Source of the DNA: Candidatus Woesearchaeota archaeon
Lineage (GTDB): Archaea; Nanobdellota; Nanobdellia; Woesearchaeales; WJKR01
Reading direction: 5' to 3'
NCBI GenBank assembly: GCA_014729015.1
Contig: WJKR01000023.1
Span: 1 to 9,514, forward strand
Length of the DNA stretch: 9,514 bases
Positions 1-5,477 of this stretch are shown one piece after another. The position numbers were made by a program, and so were the translations under genes. The notes below the pieces were generated by a model. It saw only the letters and a list, made by a program, of their open reading frames with translations. It did not search any database and was not told the origin of the DNA. Position 1 is the stretch's first letter. Each line of letters starts with the position of its first letter.

Positions 1-573
1 GAGTGGGATGTCGGGGAGGATGATGTTGTCTGCGAAGATGATGTCTTTTCCTCCCATGCCGGTGACGCCGATGGTCTCGTCCAGTTGGAGGTCTTTGGCG
101 AGCTCGTAGACGTCTTTTTTCTTGTCCGTGATGATTACTTTTATCTGGCTGGTCATGTCTTCGATGGTGAAGATGTAGTTGTGATTGTTCGTCTCTGTCT
201 TGTCGATGATCATCCCGATGCACGCGACGGGTTCCCGTTCTTTCTTCTGCTTGATGCGGTTGATGCTGGTGGTGGTGAGGAGTTCTTGCCGGGTTTTGAG
301 GATGCGCTCGAGCTCCCGGTACCTTTTCTGCAGCGAGGTGACGAAGTCGTCGTACGTGCGTTTTTTCGGTTCTTCGTTGTAGGACCAGACGACGCGCACG
401 CCGGAGGCGGCGTCCGGTTTGGTGACGGTGGCGAGGAGGTCTTCGTCGATGATGCCGAGGTCGTCGCCGTACTTCTCCACGAGCCTGTCGAGGAGTCCTT
501 CATCTATCCCTTTGTGCTTGAGTTCCTGGTCGATGAGGATGCCTTTGTCGAGAAGGTCTTTGAGTGATACCAT
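1..573 (-). CDS. polB: DNA polymerase D small subunit DP1, N-terminal part (runs off left edge)
   Basis: Small subunit of the archaeal replicative polymerase PolD, a partner of the large subunit DP2; in this family it carries an OB fold and a calcineurin-like 3'-5' exonuclease domain. Only the first 191 residues are in the window. Seen: a helical N-terminal region, a linker, then the family-typical stretch EEPKKRTYDDFV (about 67-78) followed by a helix ending near residue 98 and SINRIK (103-108). An OB-fold-like segment (about 115-190) follows, with IIDKTETNNHNYIFTIEDMT at 122-141 and the end IILPDIP. The phosphoesterase domain should lie beyond position 1. The ATG comes 2 bases after the orc1 stop, so the two genes should be cotranscribed; an orc1-DP1 pair is known in euryarchaea. 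The assignment is from recognised sequence pattern, not a search. Confidence 0.88.
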   Translation of the reverse strand, partial: MVSLKDLLDKGILIDQELKHKGIDEGLLDRLVEKYGDDLGIIDEDLLATVTKPDAASGVRVVWSYNEEPKKRTYDDFVTSLQKRYRELERILKTRQELLTTTSINRIKQKKEREPVACIGMIIDKTETNNHNYIFTIEDMTSQIKVIITDKKKDVYELAKDLQLDETIGVTGMGGKDIIFADNIILPDIPL

Positions 574-575
574 GA

Positions 576-1793
576 TTAGGTCACGGCGATGCCGAGGTCT
601 TCTTCGAGGATCTTCTTGATTTTTGGTTCTATCTGTGTGGGGATGGCGAGGGTTATCTCTCTCGTCCTACCGAACCGTCCTTTGCTGATGACTTTGGCGT
701 TGATGATGCCGAGCATGTCTAGTTCGGCGACGATGTCGCTGATTCTTCGTTGGGTGAGTGGTCTGAGTCCGGTCTTGTCGCAGATGTTTTTGTAGATGTC
801 ATATATCTCGCCAGTGTACATGAGCCCGTCCTTCTGTTGGTGTGTGATGAGGATGGGGTAGAGTGTCGCTTGGAACTGTTTTGGTTGGGTCTTGACGATG
901 TCAAGGATGCGGTCGCGCTCAATCTTCTCTTCCGCTTCGTCGATGTGATTGATGGTGATCTTCACGCTTCCTTTCCGTTCCGCTATCTCTCCTGCGACGC
1001 GGAGGAGCTCTAGCGCCCTCCTGGCGTCGCCATGCTCCCTGGCAGCGTAGGCTGCGCATTTGGGGATGACACCGTCGTTGATGACGCCTCGCTTGAATGC
1101 TGTCGTCGCTCGCTTGTTGAGGATGTCTTGTATCTGGACGGCGTTGTAGGGTGGGAAGACGAGTTCTTCTTCTGATAGTGAGCTCTTGACACGGGGATCG
1201 ATGTTGTTGGCGAACATGAGGTCGTTGCTGATGCCGATGATGGAGACTTGCGTCCGTTTGAGCTCTGCGTTAATCCTGGTGAGGTTGTAGATGATCTCGT
1301 CGCCTGCCTTGTCGACGAGTTGGTCTATCTCGTCAAGTATTAAGAGAACTATTCGTTCTTCCGCGTCGAGGGCTTTGAAGAAGATGTTGTAGACCTCGTC
1401 GGTGGGTAGGCCGGTCGGGGGTACTGCTTTGCCGAAGAACCGTGCGAGCTCCGCGATGAGACGGTATTCGGTGTCTGCTATCTTCTTGAGCTTGCAGTTG
1501 AGGTAGAAGATGTTGATGGGTATGTCTCGGTCTTTGGCGATGGCTTCCATCTGTTCGGCGGTGTACTTGATGCTGAGGGTCTTGCCGGTGCCGGTCTTGC
1601 CGTAGATGAAGAGGTTGCTAGGTTTCTCTTTTCTGAGTGTGGGGGCGAGTATTTCCGCGATGGTGTTGATTTGTTCGTCCCGGTGGTTTATTTGGTCTGG
1701 GATATAGGTGCTTTGGAGAACTTTCTTATTGGTGAAGAGTGATTCTTTGATCAAGAATTTCTCGAAGTAGTCGGTTAGGTTGTTGCGTACCAT
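576..1793 (-). CDS. orc1: Orc1/Cdc6 replication initiator
   Basis: AAA+ ATPase that binds origin recognition boxes and loads the MCM helicase. The 405 residues match the usual family length of about 400. Visible motifs: Walker A GKTGTGKT (65-72), Walker B LILDEID (151-157), sensor 1 GISND (187-191) and sensor 2 GDARRAL (255-261). A C-terminal winged helix spans about 300-400, with a likely recognition helix in LTQRRISDIVAELDMLG and a basic wing SKGRFGRTREI. The ATG at 1793 is preceded by GGGGTG, a weak Shine-Dalgarno match. It heads an operon with polB and reads away from a long non-coding A/T-rich region that holds an ORB-like site. That site overlaps the predicted transcription start, so Orc1 probably represses its own gene. 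All key ATPase residues are present, so it should be active. Confidence 0.96.
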   Translation of the reverse strand: MVRNNLTDYFEKFLIKESLFTNKKVLQSTYIPDQINHRDEQINTIAEILAPTLRKEKPSNLFIYGKTGTGKTLSIKYTAEQMEAIAKDRDIPINIFYLNCKLKKIADTEYRLIAELARFFGKAVPPTGLPTDEVYNIFFKALDAEERIVLLILDEIDQLVDKAGDEIIYNLTRINAELKRTQVSIIGISNDLMFANNIDPRVKSSLSEEELVFPPYNAVQIQDILNKRATTAFKRGVINDGVIPKCAAYAAREHGDARRALELLRVAGEIAERKGSVKITINHIDEAEEKIERDRILDIVKTQPKQFQATLYPILITHQQKDGLMYTGEIYDIYKNICDKTGLRPLTQRRISDIVAELDMLGIINAKVISKGRFGRTREITLAIPTQIEPKIKKILEEDLGIAVT

Positions 1794-1808
1794 GTCACAC
1801 CCCTTAGG

Positions 1809-1827
1809 TTTCCAGAGGAAAAAAGGG
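1809..1827 (+). promoter_or_regulatory. ORB-like Orc1/Cdc6 binding site
   Basis: The sequence TTTCCAGAGGAAAAAAGGG has inverted arms TTTCC and GGAAA around AGA, then an A-run and a G-string. This follows the layout of archaeal origin recognition boxes, whose mini-ORB core is close to TTTCCAGTGGAAA: 12 of 13 positions agree. It sits 16 bases before the orc1 start codon, between the TATA box and the gene, so bound Orc1 would also block orc1 transcription. Confidence 0.72.
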
Positions 1828-1832
1828 TTGTT

Positions 1833-1842
1833 TTTATATTTT
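1833..1842 (-). promoter_or_regulatory. TATA box of the orc1-polB operon
   Basis: On the minus strand this reads AAAATATAAA. A start of transcription about 26 bases downstream falls near 1811, inside the ORB-like site, giving a short leader of roughly 18 bases that contains GGGGTG before the ATG. Confidence 0.6.
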
Positions 1843-1885
1843 GTGGGATATTGAATTAGTGTTTCGTGAACTATATTTTTTGTTA

Positions 1886-2010
1886 ATGTTTTTGGAGAGG
1901 TTGGGTGTCACCCGTTGTGTTCGTGTGGAGTGAGTGTGGTGTTGTGTGGTAGGTGAGGGGTTATGGTGTGGTTGTGTTGGGGTATTGTGTTCTCGTCGGT
2001 GGTTGCTGAT
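1886..2010. other. Strand-asymmetric G/T-rich tract in the candidate origin
   Basis: The + strand is almost free of C here. Over 1921-1980 I count 31 G, 23 T, 5 A and 1 C. It contains many TGTGG/GGTG-like words but no regular repeat unit and no four G3 runs for a canonical quadruplex. It lies upstream of the orc1 TATA box and carries no open frame. A small inverted repeat GGGTG-T-CACCC sits at 1903-1913. It may belong to the origin, but its function is unknown. Confidence 0.6.
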
Positions 2011-2225
2011 TCTTAATTTTTCTTTTCTATATAGATTATAATATTATAATATATTTATTGAAAACTATTTCTTTAATCTTGTTTTTCAGAAAGAATATTT
2101 TATTTTACTATAATAAAATTATATTAGTCTATAGTTTTTTATCTCTTATCTTTTTTCTATAGGAAATATAAGGGTGTGAGTTTTGTATTCACTTTTAAAT
2201 AGTAACAAATAGTAAGTTTTATAAA
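2011..2225. other. A/T-rich block, possible DNA unwinding element
   Basis: Over 2041-2160 only 16 of 120 bases are G or C, in a window that is otherwise G/C-moderate to high. It includes two adjacent copies of the palindrome ATTATAAT (2035-2042 and 2043-2050) and an inverted repeat ATTTTA-CTATAA-TAAAAT (2102-2119). Its position next to the ORB-like site and G/T tract fits an origin unwinding element. Part of the A/T richness at 2190-2226 is the promoter of the gene at 2252. Confidence 0.55.
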
Positions 2226-2226
2226 A
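2217..2226 (+). promoter_or_regulatory. TATA box of the TrmB-family gene
   Basis: TTTTATAAAA is centred about 30 bases before the ATG at 2252, so the mRNA should begin at or within a few bases of the start codon. A second TATA-like word, CTTTTAAATA (2192-2201), could serve a longer leader. Confidence 0.65.
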
Positions 2227-2251
2227 TTACCTGGATTTCTACCTATACACC

Positions 2252-3055
2252 ATGATTGTGCAACAAGAGTTTTTGAAGAAGATAAAAGATTTTGGGTTGA
2301 ATTCTTACGAAGCAAAGATATGGACAGCATTACTCTCACGAGGCGTCGCGACCGCAGGGGAACTCTCAGACATCAGCAACGTACCCCGATCACGCTCCTA
2401 CGACATCCTCGAATCACTCGAAAAAAAAGGGTTCATCGTCATGAAGCTCGGCAAACCCATCAAATACATCGCCGTACCCCCAGAAGAAGTCGTTGACCGC
2501 GTCAAGAAACGCGTGCACGAAGAGACTACCCAAACACTCGGCGCGATGGACGAGCTCAAAGACAGCGACGTACTCAAAGAACTGACACACCTACACAACA
2601 CCGGCATCGACACAATCTCACCCGAAGACCTCACCGGCTCTGTGAAAGGCCAAGGCAACATCTACGACCACCTCAACCTCATGATCAAAGAAGCAGAACA
2701 ATCAATAATCCTCGTCACAAGCGCAGAAGGCCTAAACAGGAAAGGACAAGCGCTAATGCGGCAGATAAAAAAAGCGCATGAGCGCGGCGTCCGCATACAA
2801 GTCGCGGCGCCGCTGAACAAAGACAACAAGAAGACGACAGAAGACCTACAAAAATACGCCGACATCCGTGACGTCAAGGACTTGAAGGCACGGTTCGCCA
2901 TCATCGACAACAACCAAATACTCTTCATGCTCGCGGACGACGAAGAAATCCATCCATCCTACGACGTCGGCGTCTGGGTGAACACGCAACTCTTCGCAGA
3001 CGCATTGGCGCAACTGTTCGAACTCGCCTGGAAAGAGCTGAAGGTCAAAGTGTAA
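2252..3055 (+). CDS. TrmB-family transcriptional regulator
   Basis: Predicted DNA-binding regulator of 267 residues. The N-terminal winged helix (about 5-78) is typical of TrmB: GLNSYEAKIWTALLSRGVAT, then NVPRSRSYDILESLEKKGFI with the recognition helix, then the wing KPIKYIAVPPEEV. A charged, probably coiled stretch (78-115) leads to a C-terminal domain (about 135-262) that looks like the phospholipase-D-like fold found in these regulators: IKEAEQSIILVTS, HERGVRIQVAAP, ARFAIIDNNQILF. No HxK catalytic motif is visible there, so the domain is more likely for sensing or dimerisation than catalysis. The ligand is unknown; sugar-binding members are the studied ones. It starts directly at the right side of the candidate origin and is divergent from orc1. 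The coding strand is strongly C-rich (26 C and 8 G over 2581-2640). Confidence 0.85.
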   Translation: MIVQQEFLKKIKDFGLNSYEAKIWTALLSRGVATAGELSDISNVPRSRSYDILESLEKKGFIVMKLGKPIKYIAVPPEEVVDRVKKRVHEETTQTLGAMDELKDSDVLKELTHLHNTGIDTISPEDLTGSVKGQGNIYDHLNLMIKEAEQSIILVTSAEGLNRKGQALMRQIKKAHERGVRIQVAAPLNKDNKKTTEDLQKYADIRDVKDLKARFAIIDNNQILFMLADDEEIHPSYDVGVWVNTQLFADALAQLFELAWKELKVKV

Positions 3056-3118
3056 AAGAGGACTTCCGCACGAGAAGACTATTCCACCTTCAACCACCAA
3101 ACGCGGCTGAACTGAACG

Positions 3119-3127
3119 CTTAAAAAC
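3119..3127 (+). promoter_or_regulatory. TATA box of the TraB-family gene
   Basis: CTTAAAAAC lies in the 93-base gap after the TrmB-family gene and is centred 26 bases before the ATG at 3149, which predicts a leaderless transcript. Confidence 0.6.
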
Positions 3128-3148
3128 CACCACACTTTTCTCCTTCCC

Positions 3149-3838
3149 ATGCCGCACCTCATCTTCCTCGGCACCAGCCACATCGCCGAGCAATCAATAC
3201 GAGCCATCAGGAAAGCTGTCAAGGATTACGATCCCGACCTCATCGCCGTAGAGCTCGACAAGCAACGGCTGCATGCATTGCTCGCCGACCAACGACCCAA
3301 CTACTCACCAATCTTGATCGCCAAGGTCGGCCTCAAAGGCTACCTCTTCGCCGTCATCGGCGGCGTCCTGCAACGAAGGCTCGGCAAGATGGTCGGCATG
3401 CGACCGGGCGCGGACATGAAGCACGCAGCGCTGCTAGCAAAAAAGCACAAGAAGCCATTGGCGCTCATCGACCAAGACCTCACCACAACCTTGCGCAACC
3501 TATCAAGAAAGCTCACCAGGAAAGAGAGGTGGCGCTTCCTCACCGACATCTTGTTCGGCTGGGCGAAGAAGCAGCCGAAAGTCAAGATAGACCTCAAGCA
3601 GGTACCGACAACAGATCTCATCACTAAACTCATAGCACAGCTCAAGGATCGCTATCCGACCTTCTACCAAGTACTCGTCGATGACCGCAACAAATACATG
3701 GCGCGACGATTGCTCGCGTTAACGCACGCGCACCCAGACAAGACCATCCTCGTCGTTATCGGCGCAGGACACATACAAGGTATCCAAGAGCACTTCACTA
3801 CCATAATAAATAATTCTGATAAGAATAGAAATAATTAA
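3149..3838 (+). CDS. TraB/TIKI-like family protein, short form
   Basis: A 229-residue member of the TraB family (related to bacterial PrgY/TraB and eukaryotic TRABD), a fold thought to be hydrolytic with paired GxxH motifs. Seen: N-terminal FLGTSHIA with G8 and H11, then VELDKQR (34-40), DDRNKYMARRL (178-188), and C-terminal GAGHIQGI with G205 and H208. These are the conserved family elements in the expected order. A hydrophobic stretch near 51-72 could be buried or membrane-associated, but no C-terminal membrane domain is present; many archaeal TraB proteins are longer and have one, so this looks like the soluble core alone. The stop overlaps the next gene's promoter. It probably has its own transcript. 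Molecular function in archaea is not established. Confidence 0.85.
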   Translation: MPHLIFLGTSHIAEQSIRAIRKAVKDYDPDLIAVELDKQRLHALLADQRPNYSPILIAKVGLKGYLFAVIGGVLQRRLGKMVGMRPGADMKHAALLAKKHKKPLALIDQDLTTTLRNLSRKLTRKERWRFLTDILFGWAKKQPKVKIDLKQVPTTDLITKLIAQLKDRYPTFYQVLVDDRNKYMARRLLALTHAHPDKTILVVIGAGHIQGIQEHFTTIINNSDKNRNN

Positions 3839-3842
3839 AAAT
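3833..3842 (+). promoter_or_regulatory. TATA box of the 155-residue hypothetical gene
   Basis: AATTAAAAAT is centred about 26 bases before the ATG at 3864 and overlaps the stop codon of the TraB-family gene (3836-3838). A leaderless transcript is predicted. Confidence 0.55.
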
Positions 3843-3863
3843 TATTACTTTCTTTATCACCTC

Positions 3864-4331
3864 ATGCAGCCCTTCACCCTGACCGCACAACCACCACAAA
3901 CCATCACGCAGCAAGAACTCTCCGACCTGCTCGACCAGAAAGCCCTCCTCTTCGTCAAGCACCACCAACGCAACGGGCAACCATTCCACCCCTTCCACGA
4001 ACTGCACGACTACAACGCGTTCGCACTCCTCGCAGCAACAACGCAACACGACAACACCATCGCTGGCTACCTGCTCCCAGAACCAACCACCATCACCTTA
4101 GAAGACGGCAAACTCCTCAGGAGCTATACTATAAACGAACCCTACGACGACTTCAGATTCCTCCCCCAAACCATGGACGGGCTGGGCTACGACGAACTCC
4201 TCATACAAGGAGGCATACTCAGATACGGCCTCCTCAAGGAACAACGCCCACGATTCCTCGGGCAAGCGAGCGTCTACTACCAAACCATTCCAAGCATCAT
4301 CACCCCTGTCACGCTATCAAAACCTTCTTAA
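3864..4331 (+). CDS. Hypothetical protein, 155 residues, family not recognised
   Basis: I do not recognise this protein. It appears soluble, without signal peptide or membrane segments. It is rich in Q, H, P and T near the N-terminus (including HHQRNGQPFHPFHELHDYN at about 33-51, with five histidines that could bind metal, though no known motif is matched). The C-terminal half is more regular: TITLEDGKLLRSYTINEPYD reads like beta strands, and GYDELLIQGGILRYGLLKEQ like a helix. That it is a real gene is supported by C-rich codon use shared with its neighbours, a TATA box at the proper distance, and tight packing between genes on the same strand. The ATG at 3864 is chosen from that promoter spacing. 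Confidence 0.7.
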   Translation: MQPFTLTAQPPQTITQQELSDLLDQKALLFVKHHQRNGQPFHPFHELHDYNAFALLAATTQHDNTIAGYLLPEPTTITLEDGKLLRSYTINEPYDDFRFLPQTMDGLGYDELLIQGGILRYGLLKEQRPRFLGQASVYYQTIPSIITPVTLSKPS

Positions 4332-4334
4332 AGG
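4324..4334 (+). promoter_or_regulatory. TATA box of the pseudo-S2P membrane gene
   Basis: CTTCTTAAAGG overlaps the stop codon of the preceding gene (4329-4331) and is centred 27 bases before the ATG at 4356, which fits a leaderless transcript. An ACTATAAAC word at 4344-4352 is too close to the ATG to act for this start. Confidence 0.5.
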
Positions 4335-4355
4335 ACAACCCTTACTATAAACTAC

Positions 4356-5075
4356 ATGCAGGACGAGACCAAACACTACACACGCGTCGGCTACAAAGAA
4401 CTCCTCGCCATGCTCCTCACCGCTGCCGTCATCGGCTTCGTCATGAGCTTCCGCGACTGGGGGCAAGACACCATCGACGTCACCCAAGGAGTGACCACGC
4501 TCATCGTCGCCAGCGTCACCGCTTTCACCCTCATCCTCCTCCGGACGGCAGCGCAGAAATGGATCGCGCTCAAGATGGGCTACCTGACCACGTACACCTT
4601 CCACAAGTACGCGCTGCCCGCGAGCTTCTTCTTAGCGTTCTTCCTCAACGGTCTCCTCCCCTACGTCAGTCCAGGCAACCTCCACATACAAGCATCGAAA
4701 CGGCTACGGCTCGGCACGTTCAGGTACGGCCTCAACTACGAAGACCTCGCGCTCATCAGCCTCGCAGCCCCGGCGGTGTGCGTGCTTCTCATGATACTCG
4801 TCAAGCCTATCTACCTCGCCACGAACAACATCCTCATCCACGAGGTCGTGCAGACCACCGCCGCCGTAGCGGTCTTTGGCTTGCTACCCATCAACGGCCA
4901 AGAAGGGTTCAACCTCATCTACTTCAGGCGATGGCTCTGGGTGATCACCTTCATGTTCGTCGGCGTCTACTTCCTCCTCATACTGGCCACGAGCGTGTTC
5001 AGCTATGTCATCGCGGTGATTGTCGCGATCGCCGCCATGTGGGTGTACCAGGCGTACCTGAACTCAGGAGACTGA
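4356..5075 (+). CDS. Site-2-protease-like (M50) membrane protein lacking catalytic residues
   Basis: Polytopic membrane protein of 239 residues with about six or seven hydrophobic segments (roughly 14-30, 47-63, 85-105, 131-153, 163-179, 193-210, 213-231). The layout resembles archaeal M50 site-2 proteases, which cut transmembrane proteins using HExxH plus a distal NxxPxxxxDG motif. Here the helix that should carry HExxH reads RTAAQKWIALKMG (63-75), so His, Glu and His are replaced by R63, T64 and Q67. The second motif reads GLLPINGQEG (175-184): P178 and G184 remain, but N is G175 and D is E183. SLAAPA (135-140) matches the SLAGP element of the family. It should be proteolytically dead. A regulatory or chaperone-like role for membrane proteins is inference. 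The homology itself is a pattern judgement and needs a profile search. Confidence 0.65.
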   Translation: MQDETKHYTRVGYKELLAMLLTAAVIGFVMSFRDWGQDTIDVTQGVTTLIVASVTAFTLILLRTAAQKWIALKMGYLTTYTFHKYALPASFFLAFFLNGLLPYVSPGNLHIQASKRLRLGTFRYGLNYEDLALISLAAPAVCVLLMILVKPIYLATNNILIHEVVQTTAAVAVFGLLPINGQEGFNLIYFRRWLWVITFMFVGVYFLLILATSVFSYVIAVIVAIAAMWVYQAYLNSGD

Positions 5076-5333
5076 CAACACCCCCTTGACCACCAAGTAG
5101 ATAGCCAGGATATACGTCAGTACAGGGATGGGCAGAATGACCATCAGCAAGTGATAGAACCCGATGCCCATGTCAATCATGCTCGCCACGTCCCCGCGGA
5201 ACAGGAACCCTTTCATGACTAGCCACGCAGCAGCGGTCAGGATGACCCGCCACGGCGTCACGTCGAACTGCACCAACAGCATCACCGCGGCGCTGTACAA
5301 ATCCATGATGCCGAAGAACTTGATGACCCACAT
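5064..5333 (-). CDS. Small four-helix membrane protein, function unknown
   Basis: An 89-residue protein that is almost entirely hydrophobic, with about four membrane segments (roughly 7-23, 28-45, 49-67, 68-87). Short charged turns separate them (VTPWR, FRGD). The opening MWVIKFFGIMDLYSA and the turn GDVASMIDMGIG resemble small uncharacterised membrane proteins common in DPANN genomes, but no function can be given. I start it at the ATG at 5333, since an A/T-rich TATA-like box lies 28 bases upstream. A longer reading from a TTG at 5375 would swallow that box and adds a basic, non-hydrophobic stretch. The 3' end overlaps the end of the convergent membrane gene by 12 bases. Confidence 0.75.
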   Translation of the reverse strand: MWVIKFFGIMDLYSAAVMLLVQFDVTPWRVILTAAAWLVMKGFLFRGDVASMIDMGIGFYHLLMVILPIPVLTYILAIYLVVKGVLSVS

Positions 5334-5356
5334 GTGCCTGCGGGAACGCGGCGCGC

Positions 5357-5366
5357 AATAAATAAT
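5357..5366 (-). promoter_or_regulatory. TATA-like box of the small membrane gene
   Basis: On the minus strand it reads ATTATTTATT, centred about 28 bases before the ATG at 5333. It is the main reason to prefer that start. Confidence 0.5.
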
Positions 5367-5407
5367 TTCTCCCAAAAAACCGTTTTTTCGACGACAACAA
5401 GCGCAAC

Positions 5408-5417
5408 ATTTAAATAG
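5408..5417 (+). promoter_or_regulatory. TATA box of the duplicated small-protein gene
   Basis: ATTTAAATAG, a strong archaeal TATA match, is centred 65 bases before the ATG at 5478. The predicted transcript starts near 5439 and has a leader of about 39 bases, unlike the leaderless neighbours. Confidence 0.65.
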
Positions 5418-5460
5418 TGAGGATGCGGAAGAACAGAAAGAATACTACAAAGGAGTCATA

Positions 5461-5469
5461 GGGGGTGGA
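5461..5469 (+). promoter_or_regulatory. Shine-Dalgarno sequence of the duplicated small-protein gene
   Basis: GGGGGTGGA, ending 8 bases before the ATG at 5478, matches the archaeal Shine-Dalgarno core closely. It is the clearest ribosome binding site in the window and fits a gene with a true 5' leader, perhaps strongly translated. Confidence 0.65.
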
Positions 5470-5477
5470 ACTACAAC

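Larger units (their letters stand above)
1794..2251. other. Candidate replication origin (oriC), intergenic
   Basis: This 458-base gap between the divergent orc1 and TrmB-family genes has no plausible coding frame. From left to right it holds an ORB-like inverted repeat with a G-string (1809-1827), the orc1 TATA box (1833-1842), a G/T-rich block (about 1886-2010), and an A/T-rich block (about 2011-2225; 104 of 120 bases A or T over 2041-2160) that ends in the promoter of the next gene. Archaeal origins commonly lie directly upstream of orc1/cdc6 and combine ORB sites with an A/T-rich unwinding element, so an origin is the best reading. Only one good ORB was found, where several are usual, which lowers certainty. 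Confidence 0.7.

Noticed and set aside
85..567. A 160-codon open frame on the + strand within the polB region
   Set aside because: It is antisense to the recognisable PolD small subunit, has a low-complexity V/D/F/G composition caused by the C-rich coding strand opposite, and has no promoter.
1921..1980. G-quadruplex in the G/T tract
   Set aside because: There are not four runs of three or more G's within a short span; only two-G structures would be possible.
2846..3193. A 115-codon minus-strand frame across the TrmB-family and TraB-family junction
   Set aside because: Its V/E/G/D-rich content mirrors the opposite coding strand, and it lacks a promoter.
4559..5089. A 176-codon open frame on the + strand inside the pseudo-S2P gene
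   Set aside because: It is rich in R, P and H, as expected of an out-of-frame reading of G/C-rich DNA, and overlaps a convincing membrane protein.
5334..5375. A 14-residue N-terminal extension of the small membrane protein from TTG
   Set aside because: It would include the TATA-like box; the ATG at 5333 fits promoter spacing and gives a protein that begins at the first membrane segment.
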